A stretch of DNA of 64,000 bases from CAVWNR01 sp963756525 (GTDB taxonomy: Bacteria > Actinomycetota > Actinomycetes > Mycobacteriales > Jatrophihabitantaceae). The translations under genes and the position numbers were made by a program. The notes beneath the pieces were generated by a model, which was given only the letters and a program-made list of their open reading frames with translations, was not told the origin of the DNA and did no database searches. Within the stretch, counting starts at the first letter, position 1; every line of letters starts with the position of its first letter. Shown piece after piece: positions 25,920-35,487 of the stretch. The stretch covers positions 558,001 to 622,000 of the forward strand of contig CAVWNR010000009.1 of NCBI GenBank assembly GCA_963756525.1, given 5' to 3'.

Positions 25920-25968
25920 GTTGATGTTGGACTTGTGGCTGATATTCGACCACAAGTCCAACATCAAC
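25920..25968. repeat. Palindrome family 4 (TTGATGTTGGACTTGTGG), upstream of the rplM promoter
   Basis: A perfect 19-bp stem: 25920-25938 (GTTGATGTTGGACTTGTGG) pairs exactly with 25950-25968, with an 11-nt loop containing GATATTCGA. It lies between the ABC-F stop and the rplM promoter. The copy at 52826-52874 lies at the equivalent place upstream of rpsL. Apart from this and the promoter, the 267-bp gap 25739-26005 shows nothing else. Confidence 0.9.
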
Positions 25969-26005
25969 AATTGGATGCGGGGGCGGCGGCGACAGCTCGA
26001 CCGAG

Positions 26006-27631
<1,626 letters not shown>

Positions 27632-27699
27632 GACCGGCCAGTGTGCGCGCGACAGGCCCGGAATGCACGCCCATAATCGGGCCATGACCGTGCTAGCCC

Positions 27700-27749
27700 G
27701 CCGGCCTCCGTCGCTCCGCTCCAGTTGTGTGCTCACGCCGGAGGCCGGC
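27700..27749 (+). promoter_or_regulatory. Hairpin sequestering the ribosome-binding site of the FAD oxidase gene
   Basis: GCCGGCCTCCG (27700-27710) is the exact complement of CGGAGGCCGGC (27739-27749). The right arm contains the GGAGG Shine-Dalgarno (27740-27744) eight bases before ATG 27752. In the + transcript the stem would hide this site, suggesting control of initiation, provided transcription starts upstream of 27700. Confidence 0.5.
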
Positions 27750-27751
27750 TC

Positions 27752-29116
27752 ATGACACCCCCGCTTGCCGAGCTCGCCGCCACCGTGCCCGACGGCGCCG
27801 TGCTCACCGATCCCGACGTCTGCGCCACTTACCGGCAGGACTGGGCCCGCGACCCGGACGCCGGCATGCCTGTCGCGGTCGTGCGCGCGACCTGCACCGA
27901 GGACGTGCAGGCGGTGCTGCGCTGGGCGTCCGCGCACCGGCTCCCCGTGGTGCCGCGCGGCGCGGGCAGCGGACTGTCCGGTGGATCGACCGCGGTCGAG
28001 GGCGGCGTCGTGTTGTGCCTGGAGAAGATGCGCGACATCCGCATCGACACCGCGATGCGGGTGGCCGTCGCACAGCCCGGCGCGCTCAACGTCGAGGTGA
28101 AGAAGGCCGCCGCCGAGCATGGGCTGTGGTATCCGCCCGACCCGTCCTCGTTCGAGATGTGCTCGATCGGCGGCAACACCGCGACGAACTCCGGCGGGCT
28201 GTGCTGCGTGAAGTACGGCGTCACCACCGACTACGTGCTCGGCATGCAGGTGGTGCTCGCCGACGGCACCGCGGTGCGTCTGGGCGGTCCGCGGATCAAG
28301 GACGTCGCCGGACTCTCGCTGACCAAGCTGTTCGTCGGCTCGGAGGGGACGCTGGGCGTGATCACCGAGGTCACCCTGCGGCTGCTGCCCCCGCAGCCGC
28401 CCATGTCGACGCTGGTTGCCGCGTTCGCCTCGTTCGAGGCCGCGGCCGACGCCGTGCTCTCGATCATGGCGCAGCTGCGCCCATCCACGCTGGAGCTAAT
28501 GGACAACGCGTCCATCAACGCCGTCGAGGACTACGTCTCGATGGGCCTGGACCGCACGGCCGAGGCGCTGCTGCTCGCCCGTTCCGACTCGCCGGGCGCG
28601 GCCGCACCGCACGAGGTCGCGATCATGGCGGAGGCCTGCCGGGCGAACGGCGCCACCGAACTGTTCACCACCGACGACCCCGAAGAGGGCGAGGCGTTCG
28701 CCGCCGCCCGCCGGGCCGCGTTCCCCGCCCTGGAACGGCTCGGCGACCTGCTGCTGGAGGACGTCGGCGTACCGCTCCCCGCCCTCCCCTCCCTCGTCCG
28801 CGGCATCGAGCAGATCGCCGCCAAGCGCGAGGTCACCATCGCCGTCGTCGCGCACGCGGGCGACGGAAACACCCATCCGCTGATCGTCTTCGACAACTCC
28901 GACCCGGACGAGAAGGCCCGCGCGCACGAGGCGTTCGGCGACGTGATGGACCTCGCCATCGGGCTCGGCGGCACCATCACCGGCGAGCACGGGGTGGGCC
29001 GGCTGAAGAAGGCCTGGCTGCCCGACTATCTCGGCCCGGACGTGATGGCGCTCTCTCGCCGGGTCAAGGATGCCCTCGACCCGCTCGGCATTCTCAACCC
29101 CGGCGCCGTCCTCTGA
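27752..29116 (+). CDS. FAD-linked oxidase, glycolate/D-lactate dehydrogenase GlcD-like
   Basis: A 454-residue VAO/PCMH flavoprotein oxidising a 2-hydroxy acid such as glycolate or D-lactate. The FAD-binding segment has VVPRGAGSGLSGGSTAVEGG (~70-89) and CSIGGNTATNSGGLCCVKYG (~134); VGSEGTLGVITEVTLRLLP follows. The C-terminal cap carries AHAGDGNTHPLIVFD (His ligands, ~365) and TGEHGVGRLKKAWL (~410). ATG 27752 is preferred over GTG 27725 because of the GGAGG site and family length. Electron-accepting subunits are not adjacent, so it is probably a single-subunit dehydrogenase. Confidence 0.9.
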   Translation: MTPPLAELAATVPDGAVLTDPDVCATYRQDWARDPDAGMPVAVVRATCTEDVQAVLRWASAHRLPVVPRGAGSGLSGGSTAVEGGVVLCLEKMRDIRIDTAMRVAVAQPGALNVEVKKAAAEHGLWYPPDPSSFEMCSIGGNTATNSGGLCCVKYGVTTDYVLGMQVVLADGTAVRLGGPRIKDVAGLSLTKLFVGSEGTLGVITEVTLRLLPPQPPMSTLVAAFASFEAAADAVLSIMAQLRPSTLELMDNASINAVEDYVSMGLDRTAEALLLARSDSPGAAAPHEVAIMAEACRANGATELFTTDDPEEGEAFAAARRAAFPALERLGDLLLEDVGVPLPALPSLVRGIEQIAAKREVTIAVVAHAGDGNTHPLIVFDNSDPDEKARAHEAFGDVMDLAIGLGGTITGEHGVGRLKKAWLPDYLGPDVMALSRRVKDALDPLGILNPGAVL

Positions 29117-29129
29117 CCCTTCCTTCGCG

Positions 29130-29176
29130 GTGATCATGGGTTTCGGACAAGAATCCTGCCCGAAACGCTTGATCAC
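29130..29176. repeat. Palindrome family 2 (GTGATCATGGGTTTCGG), degenerate right arm
   Basis: Left arm 29130-29146 pairs with 29160-29176 with two mismatches (the CATGGG of the left is matched by CGCTTG on the right). It shares GATCATGGGTTTC with 10997-11010. It lies 13 bp after the oxidase stop, where it could terminate that transcript. Confidence 0.75.
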
Positions 29177-29211
29177 GACCAGGTGGAGGCTGCGGCCGTA
29201 GGCTGCGAGGC

Positions 29212-29802
29212 GTGCCGCGTCGACCCACCCGCACCGTCCCGACGGTGATCGTCCACGGCTGGCGTGGCAACGAGCCCGAGCACTGGCAGAGCTGGCTGGC
29301 CGACGAACTGCGCGCCGCCGGGCGCGAGGTGCGCTACCCAGCCCTACCGGATTGGGAGACGCCGAAGCCCGCCGCGTGGCTGGACGCGCTGCGCGAGACG
29401 TTGGCCGGACTGCCGGCAGACGGCTTCGACGTCGTCTGCCACTCACTCGGCGCGGTGCTGTGGCTGCACCACGCCGCCCGTCCGGGCGGGTCGCCGCGTC
29501 CGGCGCGCGTGCTGCTCGTCGCGCCGCCCTCACCGCGTACGACGACCCCGGAGCTGACGCCGTTCTTCCCCGTCCCACTCGACCGGGACGCCGTGCGGCA
29601 GTCCGCCGACGGCACCGTCCTGGTATGCGGCGACGACGACCCGTACTGCCCGGAAGGGGCCGCGGCCGCCTACGGGCTCCCGCTGAAGATGCCCACCACG
29701 GTGATCGCCGGCGGCGCACACCTCAATGTCGACGCGGGATTCGGGCCGTGGCCCGCAATGCTCGGCTGGTGCGGACGGGACAACCTGGCATTCACCGGCT
29801 GA
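29212..29802 (+). CDS. RBBP9/YdeN-type serine hydrolase
   Basis: A 196-residue alpha/beta-hydrolase. VIVHGWRGNEPEHWQSWL is the RBBP9/YdeN N-terminal block; the nucleophile is in VVCHSLGAVLWLH (~82); Asp in VLVCGDDDPYCPEGAA (~143); His in IAGGAHLNVDAGFGPWP (~169). TAGGCT at 29199-29204 ends seven bases before GTG 29212, so the transcript may be leaderless. It converges on truA, with a 10-bp 3' overlap. Confidence 0.85.
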   Translation: MPRRPTRTVPTVIVHGWRGNEPEHWQSWLADELRAAGREVRYPALPDWETPKPAAWLDALRETLAGLPADGFDVVCHSLGAVLWLHHAARPGGSPRPARVLLVAPPSPRTTTPELTPFFPVPLDRDAVRQSADGTVLVCGDDDPYCPEGAAAAYGLPLKMPTTVIAGGAHLNVDAGFGPWPAMLGWCGRDNLAFTG

Positions 29803-30592
29803 CCTGCCTGCGCTGCCGCGTCGTGGCCACGCGCCCCGAGAGCTCGCCGTCCGGCGGGTAACCGACGGCCACCAGCGTCAGTCCGTGCGCCGGCGCCACC
29901 GTGACCTCGTCCGCGCGCGTCGGCCGTTCCAGCAGCGACGCCGGCCAGTCAACCGGCCGGCGGCCGTCGCCGACCGCGAGCAGCGCCCCCACCAGGGAGC
30001 GCACCATCGAGTGGCAGAACGCGTCGGCCTGCACGCTGAAGGCGATCTGTTCGCCGACTCGCTCGACCCGCAAGGTCTGCAGGGTGCGAATCGAGGACGC
30101 GCCTTGCCGAAAGCGGCAGAACGCGACGAAGTCGTGCTCGCCGAGCAGCGGGCCGGCCGCACCCGCCATCGCCGCGACGTCCAGCTGCCGCGGCCAGCCG
30201 AGGACGAACCCGCGCCGGCGCGGGTCGCCGACCGCGTCAGCGGCGAGGTACTCGTAGCGGCGCCACAGCGCGGCGAACCGCGCGTCGAACGTCGGCGGCG
30301 CCTGATTCGCCGCGCGCACCCGCACGTCCGCAGACAGCACCCCGGCGAGCCGGCGGAGCAGGCGATCTTGCTCCGCCGCCCAGATGCCGGCCGGCACGTC
30401 GAAGTGAGCCACCTGCCCGGTGGCATGCACCCCGGCGTCGGTGCGCCCGGCCACCGTGAGCTGGACGGGCGTGCGCAGTATGGTCCCTAGCGCCGCCTCG
30501 AGCACGCCCTGTACCGTGCGCCGCCCCGGCTGCACCGCCCAGCCGGAGAACCCACCGCCGTCGTAGGCGATCTCGAGCCGGACGCGGACGAG
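29792..30592 (-). CDS. truA: tRNA pseudouridine(38-40) synthase TruA, start codon unclear
   Basis: About 265 residues. Catalytic Asp lies in VAGRTDAGVHATGQVAHFDV; the N-terminal RLEIAYDGGGFSGWAVQPG and the C-terminal CHSMVRSLVGALLAVG are conserved. The conserved N-terminus begins near 30592 (LVRVRLEIAYDG), but between the rplQ stop (30636) and that point the frame has no ATG, GTG or TTG; the first GTG afterwards would delete the YDG...GW motif. Non-canonical initiation, an upstream start inside rplQ (which would add a ~66-residue Arg-rich extension) or a sequence error are the options. A hairpin covers the likely start. Confidence 0.8.
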   Translation of the reverse strand, partial: LVRVRLEIAYDGGGFSGWAVQPGRRTVQGVLEAALGTILRTPVQLTVAGRTDAGVHATGQVAHFDVPAGIWAAEQDRLLRRLAGVLSADVRVRAANQAPPTFDARFAALWRRYEYLAADAVGDPRRRGFVLGWPRQLDVAAMAGAAGPLLGEHDFVAFCRFRQGASSIRTLQTLRVERVGEQIAFSVQADAFCHSMVRSLVGALLAVGDGRRPVDWPASLLERPTRADEVTVAPAHGLTLVAVGYPPDGELSGRVATTRQRRQVSR

Positions 30593-30625
30593 CCCGCCAC
30601 CCCAGTCAGAGGTAGCGGGCTCGTC
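30587..30625 (-). terminator. Hairpin between rplQ and truA
   Basis: GACGAGCCCGC (30587-30597) pairs perfectly with 30615-30625, plus three inner pairs and a 9-nt loop. It starts 11 nt after the rplQ stop and overlaps the first codons of truA. It has no U-tract, so it may attenuate the end of the rpoA-rplQ transcript or mask truA initiation. Confidence 0.6.
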
Positions 30626-30635
30626 ACGGTCTTGG

Positions 30636-31346
30636 CTACTCGACGTCGCGGTCCTCCGCGTCGGCCGGCCGGCCCGCCTCGGCAGGCTCCTCGGCGGCCA
30701 GGTTGACCGTCGCCAGGTCGCCCGCCTCCTGGCCGCCCTCGAGCGACGCCTCGGTGGCCGCCCGCTCGCTCGGCTCGGTGGCCGCATCCTCGGTGTCCGC
30801 CGCTTCAGCCTCGGCTCCGGCCGCCTCCGCCTCGCTCGCCTCGGCCTCAGCGGCAACCGCGGCGGCGGTGGCAGACTCACCCTTGGCCTCCTCCGCGATC
30901 TCGGCGGTGCGTCCGGTCGGCGCCTTGCGCGGCGCGGCCTTGGTCCCGCGAGCGCGCTCCGCCTCCCGCACCGCCGACGCCCGCGCCGTCACCGACTCGA
31001 CGAGCTCGATCACCGCCATCGGCGCGTTGTCACCCTTGCGCGGGCCGACCTTGACGATGCGGGTGTAGCCACCGTGCCGCTCGACGAAGCGTGGGCCGAT
31101 CTCGGCGAACAGCTTGTGCACCACGTCCTTGTCGCGGACCACCGTCATCACCTGGCGACGCGCATGCAGGTCACCGCGCCGGGCCAGCGTGATCAGCCGC
31201 TCGGCCAGCGGGCGCAACCGCTTGGCCTTCGCCTCTGTGGTGGTGATCCGGTCGTGCTCGAACAGCGCCGTCGCAAGGTTCGCGAGAAGCAGCCGTTCGT
31301 GCGCAGGGCTGCCGCCGAGACGGGCACCCTTCGTTGGCGTGGGCAT
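30636..31346 (-). CDS. rplQ: 50S ribosomal protein L17 with long acidic tail
   Basis: 236 residues. The first ~125 (MPTPTKGARLGGSPAHERLL, then KRLRPLAERLITLARRGDLH and GGYTRIVKVGPRKGDNAPMA) are canonical L17. The remaining ~110 residues are Ala/Glu-rich low complexity (EAEASEAEAAGAEAEAAD). Actinobacterial L17 often has a tail, but this one nearly doubles the protein. Confidence 0.95.
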   Translation of the reverse strand: MPTPTKGARLGGSPAHERLLLANLATALFEHDRITTTEAKAKRLRPLAERLITLARRGDLHARRQVMTVVRDKDVVHKLFAEIGPRFVERHGGYTRIVKVGPRKGDNAPMAVIELVESVTARASAVREAERARGTKAAPRKAPTGRTAEIAEEAKGESATAAAVAAEAEASEAEAAGAEAEAADTEDAATEPSERAATEASLEGGQEAGDLATVNLAAEEPAEAGRPADAEDRDVE

Positions 31347-31373
31347 GTCGTTACTCCGTTATCGGGTCGTGGA

Positions 31374-32402
31374 TCAGAGCTGCTCGGTTTCGGCGTAGCC
31401 GCCGTCCTCGTCGCCGAAGTCCTCGTCGCCGTAGGAGTCGACCGTGGTCGGCAGCTCGAACCCGGGCGGGCTGTCCTTCAGCGACAGTCCGAGGCCGGCG
31501 AGTTTGACCTTCACCTCGTCGATCGACTTGGAGCCGAAGTTGCGGATGTCCAGCAGGTCGGCCTCACTGCGCCCGACCAGCTCACCCACGGTGTGGATGC
31601 CCTCGCGCTTGAGGCAGTTGTACGAGCGGACGGTGAGGTCGAGCTCCTCGATCGGCATGGAGAACGCCGCGATGTCGGCGACCTCGGCCGGTGACGGGCC
31701 GACGTCGATGCCCTCGGCCTCCTCGTTCAGCTCGCGGAACAGCCCGAACAGCTCGACCAGGGTGTGCCCGGCGCTGGCTACCGCGTCGCGCGGGGCGAGC
31801 GAGGACTTCGTCTCGACATCGACGACGAGCCGGTCGAAGTCGGTGCGCTGCTCGACACGCGTCGCCTCGACCGCGTAGGTGACCTTGAGCACCGGCGAGT
31901 AGATCGAGTCGACCGGGATGCGGCCGATTTCCTGCCCCGGCTGCTTGTTCTGCACCGCGCTCACGTAACCGCGGCCCCGCTCGACGATCAGCTCGATCTC
32001 CAGCCGCCCCTTCTTGTTGATCGTGGCGATCCGCAGGTCGGGGTTGTGCACGGTGACGCCGGCCGGCGGCGCGATGTCGGCGGCGGAGACCTCGCCCGGG
32101 CCTTGCTTTCGCAGGTACATGACGACCGGCTCGTCGCTCTCGGAGCTGATGACCAGCTCCTTGAGGTTCAGGATGATGTCGGTGACGTCCTCCTTCACCC
32201 CTTCGACGGTGGTGAACTCGTGGAGCACGCCGTCGATGCGGATGCTCGTCACGGCCGCGCCCGGGATGGACGACAGCAACGTGCGCCGCAGCGAGTTGCC
32301 CAGCGTGTAGCCGAAGCCGGGCTCGAGCGGCTCGATGACGAAGCGCGACCGGCTATCGGCGATCGGCTCCTCGGTGAGGGTGGGGCGCTGAGAGATCAGC
32401 AC
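31374..32402 (-). CDS. rpoA: RNA polymerase alpha subunit
   Basis: 342 residues. The N-terminal assembly domain contains LGNSLRRTLLSSIPGAAVTSIR and the C-terminal DNA-binding domain (~250-320) LDLTVRSYNCLKREGIHTVGELV and IRNFGSKSIDEVKVKLAGLG. GTG 32402 is in context after rpsD; a 12-residue micro-ORF ends seven bases into the gene. It belongs to the infA-to-rplQ operon. Confidence 0.97.
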   Translation of the reverse strand: MLISQRPTLTEEPIADSRSRFVIEPLEPGFGYTLGNSLRRTLLSSIPGAAVTSIRIDGVLHEFTTVEGVKEDVTDIILNLKELVISSESDEPVVMYLRKQGPGEVSAADIAPPAGVTVHNPDLRIATINKKGRLEIELIVERGRGYVSAVQNKQPGQEIGRIPVDSIYSPVLKVTYAVEATRVEQRTDFDRLVVDVETKSSLAPRDAVASAGHTLVELFGLFRELNEEAEGIDVGPSPAEVADIAAFSMPIEELDLTVRSYNCLKREGIHTVGELVGRSEADLLDIRNFGSKSIDEVKVKLAGLGLSLKDSPPGFELPTTVDSYGDEDFGDEDGGYAETEQL

Positions 32403-32434
32403 GGATTGGATCCTTTCGTCGCGGCGCCCGCCAT
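32396..32434 (-). CDS. Micro-ORF overlapping the rpoA start (12 residues)
   Basis: ATG 32434 to TGA 32398-32396, MAGAATKGSNPC; its stop lies inside the first codons of rpoA (GTGCTGA). It starts 39 nt after the rpsD stop, so it is the weakest of the bridging micro-ORFs. Coupled re-initiation at rpoA is inferred from position only. Confidence 0.25.
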   Translation of the reverse strand: MAGAATKGSNPC

Positions 32435-32473
32435 ATGACGCCGACGTGCAGCGGTATTCAGTTGTGGTCTGCG

Positions 32474-33079
32474 CTACTTGGAGTAGAGCTCGACGATGAG
32501 CTGTTCCTGCAGCGGGACGTCGATCTGGGCGCGCTCGGGCAGCTGGTGCACCAGCACCCGCAGCCGTCCCGGGACCACCTGCAGCCAGCCCGGAATCGGG
32601 CGGTCGCCGTAGGTCTCGCGGGCGATGAGGAACGGCGTGCTCTCGAGCGACTTGGGCTTGACGTCGATGATGTCGTACGGCGACACGCGATAGCTGGGGA
32701 TGTTGACCTTCTCGCCGTTGACCAGGAAGTGGCCGTGGCTGACCAGCTGCCGCGCTTGGCGGCGGGTGCGCGCTAGGCCCGCGCGGTAGATGACGTTGTC
32801 CAGCCGGGACTCGAGGATCTGCAACAGGTTGTCGCCCGACTTGCCTTGCCGGGACACCGCCTCCTCGTAGTAGCGGCGGAACTGCTTTTCCAGCACACCG
32901 TAGCTGTACTTGGCCTTCTGCTTCTCCTGCATCTGCAGCAGGTACTCGCTCTGCTTGATGCGGTTGCGGCCGTGCTGGCCGGGCGGGAACGGCCGGCGCT
33001 CGAACGCCTTGTCGCCGCCGACCAGGTCGACGTTGAGACGACGGGAGATCCGCGTCGCGGGTCCGGTGTAGCGAGCCAT
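32474..33079 (-). CDS. rpsD: 30S ribosomal protein S4
   Basis: 201 residues, 16S assembly initiator. MARYTGPATRISRRLNVDL, the S4 RNA-binding domain SRLDNVIYRAGLARTRRQAR and LVSHGHFLVNGEKVNIPSYR are diagnostic. No N-terminal zinc Cys cluster is seen (zinc-free form). It lies 19 bp after rpsK. Confidence 0.97.
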   Translation of the reverse strand: MARYTGPATRISRRLNVDLVGGDKAFERRPFPPGQHGRNRIKQSEYLLQMQEKQKAKYSYGVLEKQFRRYYEEAVSRQGKSGDNLLQILESRLDNVIYRAGLARTRRQARQLVSHGHFLVNGEKVNIPSYRVSPYDIIDVKPKSLESTPFLIARETYGDRPIPGWLQVVPGRLRVLVHQLPERAQIDVPLQEQLIVELYSK

Positions 33080-33098
33080 GACTGATCTGACCTCCGGC

Positions 33099-33503
33099 TC
33101 AGACTCTGCGGCGCTTGGGCGGCCGGCAGCCGTTGTGCGGCTGAGGGGTGACGTCGGAGATCGTGCCGACCTCCAGGCCGGTGGCCTGCAGCGAGCGGAT
33201 CGCCGTCTCGCGTCCCGAGCCCGGACCCTTGACGAAGACGTCCACCTTTTTCATGCCGTGCTCCTGCGCCTTGCGCGCGGCGCTCTCGGCGGCCATCTGC
33301 GCGGCGAACGGCGTCGACTTACGGGACCCCTTGAATCCGACGTGGCCGGCGGACGCCCAACTGATCACGTTCCCACTCGGATCGGTGATCGAGACGATCG
33401 TGTTGTTGAACGTGCTCTTGATGTGTGCGTGGCCGTGCGCCACGTTCTTCTTCTCCCGGCGGCGGACCTTCTTCGCTGCCGTTTTGCGAGCTGGACCAGG
33501 CAC
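33099..33503 (-). CDS. rpsK: 30S ribosomal protein S11
   Basis: 134 residues starting MPGPARKTAAKKVRRREKKN; HGHAHIKSTFNNTIVSITDP and the C-terminal DVTPQPHNGCRPPKRRRV are canonical. The start is GTG 33503, sharing its first base with the TAG of an upstream micro-ORF (TAGTG). Confidence 0.97.
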   Translation of the reverse strand: MPGPARKTAAKKVRRREKKNVAHGHAHIKSTFNNTIVSITDPSGNVISWASAGHVGFKGSRKSTPFAAQMAAESAARKAQEHGMKKVDVFVKGPGSGRETAIRSLQATGLEVGTISDVTPQPHNGCRPPKRRRV

Positions 33504-33562
33504 TATTTCACCCCGCCATCGTGTCCTGCGGGGCTCTTCGCGCGAGCGCTCATCGCGGTCAC
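33503..33562 (-). CDS. Bridging micro-ORF rpsM-rpsK (19 residues)
   Basis: GTG 33562 overlaps the rpsM TGA (GTGA) and TAG 33505-33503 overlaps the rpsK GTG (TAGTG), giving MTAMSARAKSPAGHDGGVK. The whole 55-nt spacer is thus an open frame joining the two genes. ATG 33553 is an alternative start within the same frame. It contains the dispersed repeat at 33534-33556. Confidence 0.4.
   Translation of the reverse strand: MTAMSARAKSPAGHDGGVK
33534..33556. repeat. Dispersed 22-bp repeat, copy 1
   Basis: Core TTCGCGCGAGCGCTCATCGC. On the minus strand it supplies ATG-AGC-GCT-CGC-GCG-AAG (MSARAK). Other copies: 38319, 41386, 44906 and 56591, all in spacers just upstream of gene starts. Confidence 0.8.
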
Positions 33563-33939
33563 TTCTTCCCTGCCTTCTTCTTCCCGGCGATCGTCTTCTT
33601 CGGGCCCTTGCGGGTGCGGGCGTTGGTCTTGGTGCGCTGGCCGTGGACGGGCAGGCCGCGACGGTGCCGGATGCCCTCGTAGCAGCCGATCTCGATCTTG
33701 CGGCGGATGTCGGACGCAACCTCGCGGCGCAGGTCACCCTCGACCTTGTAGTTGGAGTCGATGTAGTCGCGCAGCCTGACCAGGTCGTCGTCGGACAGGT
33801 CGCGGGCGCGCAGGTCCGCGCTCACGCCGGTCGCGGCCAGGGTCTGCTGCGCGCGGGTACGGCCCATGCCGTAGATGTAGGTGAGCGCGATCTCCATCCG
33901 CTTCTCGCGGGGCAGATCGACGCCGGCAAGACGTGCCAT
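33559..33939 (-). CDS. rpsM: 30S ribosomal protein S13
   Basis: 126 residues. MARLAGVDLPREKRMEIALTYIYGMG and RHRRGLPVHGQRTKTNARTRKG are diagnostic; the basic tail KKTIAGKKKAGKK contacts tRNA and subunit bridges. The start lies 156 nt after rpmJ; that spacer holds two strong hairpins and no coupled frame. Confidence 0.97.
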   Translation of the reverse strand: MARLAGVDLPREKRMEIALTYIYGMGRTRAQQTLAATGVSADLRARDLSDDDLVRLRDYIDSNYKVEGDLRREVASDIRRKIEIGCYEGIRHRRGLPVHGQRTKTNARTRKGPKKTIAGKKKAGKK

Positions 33940-33991
33940 GCGGGCGGTTCTCCTTGCTCTCGTGCGGAGGTGTGCTGCGCACCCGTCCCTG

Positions 33992-34025
33992 CCTGCCCGG
34001 GCAGGGCCCCGGCCTCCGACCGGGG
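33992..34025 (-). other. Tandem hairpins in the rpmJ-rpsM spacer
   Basis: CCTGCCCGGGCAGG (33992-34005) is a perfect 14-bp palindrome, followed by a CCCCGG/CCGGGG stem (34007-34012/34020-34025). Located 50-100 nt upstream of rpsM, they may form part of a regulatory leader or processing site for the S13-S11-S4-alpha block; S4 feedback is a known theme for this operon but no match is claimed. Confidence 0.5.
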
Positions 34026-34095
34026 ATGATCACCGTCGCTGCTTGTCGGACTGCTGGACGGATAGGTGTGCGCTTGTGGGTTGTGACTGCGGTGC

Positions 34096-34209
34096 TCAGC
34101 CCTGCCGCTGCTTGTGCCGCAGATTCTCGCAGATCACCATGACCCGACCATGGCGACGGATGACCTTGCACTTGTCGCAGATCGGCTTGACGCTCGGCTT
34201 GACCTTCAC
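34096..34209 (-). CDS. rpmJ: 50S ribosomal protein L36 (zinc form)
   Basis: 37 residues: it starts MKVKPSVKPICDKCKVIRRH and ends VICENLRHKQRQG. The three Cys and one His form the zinc site of the C+ paralogue. GTG 34209 starts it, 16 nt after infA; the stop is TGA 34098-34096. Confidence 0.95.
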   Translation of the reverse strand: MKVKPSVKPICDKCKVIRRHGRVMVICENLRHKQRQG

Positions 34210-34225
34210 GGTCGTGGTTCCTTCG

Positions 34226-34447
34226 TTATTTGTAGCGGTAGACGATGCGCCCGCGGGTGAGGTCGTAGGGCGACAGCTCCACGACGACGCGGTCCTCGGG
34301 CAGGATCCGGATGTAATGCTGTCGCATCTTGCCGCTGATGTGGGCGAGAACCTTGTGCCCGTTGCTCAGTTCCACCCGGAACATCGCGTTGGGCAGCGGC
34401 TCGACCACGCGACCCTCGACCTCGATGGCCCCATCCTTCTTGGCCAT
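34226..34447 (-). CDS. infA: Translation initiation factor IF-1
   Basis: 73 residues: MAKKDGAIEVEGRVVEPLPN, then KVLAHISGKMRQHYIRILPE, ending GRIVYRYK. A complete OB-fold S1-like protein. It opens the infA-rpmJ-rpsM-rpsK-rpsD-rpoA-rplQ transcript, after a 194-nt gap from map that contains a candidate promoter. Confidence 0.97.
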   Translation of the reverse strand: MAKKDGAIEVEGRVVEPLPNAMFRVELSNGHKVLAHISGKMRQHYIRILPEDRVVVELSPYDLTRGRIVYRYK

Positions 34448-34585
34448 ATCCTCCGCATTCCCTACCGGCCCCAGGCCGGGCTGACTGACGTGCATGCTGA
34501 CAAACCGGCGCCGCTCCGAAGGGCTCCACCTCTCCGGCCCGCGGCCACAGCGGGCATAGGAAAAGGGCGGCACGCGCCGACTACG

Positions 34586-34616
34586 AGTGTACGCGACGGC
34601 TGCCGGGCCCCGCCAA
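34586..34616 (-). promoter_or_regulatory. Candidate promoter upstream of infA
   Basis: Minus strand: -35 TTGGCG (34611-34616), 19 bp, -10 TACACT (34586-34591), about 130 nt before infA. The spacing is slightly long, so moderate support only. Confidence 0.35.
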
Positions 34617-34641
34617 TCCGGCGCGTCCCCGCACCTCGCGC

Positions 34642-35481
34642 TCACGCGGCGAGGTCGGTGAGCTCGATCCCCCGGGCGGACAGCTCCGCCCGGCCGCCGT
34701 CCTCGGCGGTGAGCACCCACGGCCCGTCGGAGAGGATCGCCACCGTGTGCTCCCAGTGCGCGGCGACCGAACCATCGGTGGTCACCACGGTCCAGCCGTC
34801 GTCCAGTTCGAGCGTCGAACGGCCGCCGAGGGTGATCATCGGTTCGATGGCCAGCGCCATGCCGGGCACCAGCCGCGGCCCGCTGCGCGGCCGGCCGTAG
34901 TTGAGGATGTGCGGCGGCATGTGCATCCGGGAGCCGATGCCGTGCCCGCCGTAGCCGGTGACGATCCCGAACCGCCCCGCGGCGGACACCGACCGCTCGA
35001 CCGCGTGCGAGACGTCGCCGAGCCGCGCACCCGGGCGCACCGCGGCCAGCCCGTCCCACAGCGCCACCCGACACGCTTCGGACAGCGCCGCCCGTTCAGG
35101 CGTCACGTCGCCGACCGGGACGGTGATCGCGGCGTCCCCGTGCCATCCGTCGACGATCGACCCGAAGTCGATCGAAATGAGATCGCCCTCCCGGAGCACC
35201 TCACCCTCGGACGGGATCCCGTGCACGACGCGGTCGTTCACGGAGGCGCAGATGACGGCCGGGTAGGGCCCCGAGCCGATGTCGTAGTTCAGGAACGACG
35301 ATGTGGCGCCCGCCTCGGCCAGCACGCCCCGGCCGATCGCGTCCAGGTCGGCGGTCGAGACACCGGGGGCCACCGCGGCGGCCATCTGCCGCAGCGCGCG
35401 AGCCACCACCAGCCCGGCCTCGCGCATCAGCTGGAGCTGCTCGACGCTCTTGAGCTCGATCCGGTCGCGTGCTCGACGCAT
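34642..35481 (-). CDS. map: Type I methionine aminopeptidase
   Basis: 279 residues. The metal ligands occur in SIDFGSIVDGWHGDAAIT, GYGGHGIGSRMHMPPHI, GMALAIEPMITLG and EHTVAIL. The N-terminus (RIELKSVEQLQLMREAGLVV) is the standard start of the fold without the zinc-finger extension. It removes the initiator Met co-translationally. It follows adk by 6 bp, as in most spc operons. Confidence 0.96.
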   Translation of the reverse strand: MRRARDRIELKSVEQLQLMREAGLVVARALRQMAAAVAPGVSTADLDAIGRGVLAEAGATSSFLNYDIGSGPYPAVICASVNDRVVHGIPSEGEVLREGDLISIDFGSIVDGWHGDAAITVPVGDVTPERAALSEACRVALWDGLAAVRPGARLGDVSHAVERSVSAAGRFGIVTGYGGHGIGSRMHMPPHILNYGRPRSGPRLVPGMALAIEPMITLGGRSTLELDDGWTVVTTDGSVAAHWEHTVAILSDGPWVLTAEDGGRAELSARGIELTDLAA

Positions 35482-35487
35482 CGCCGG

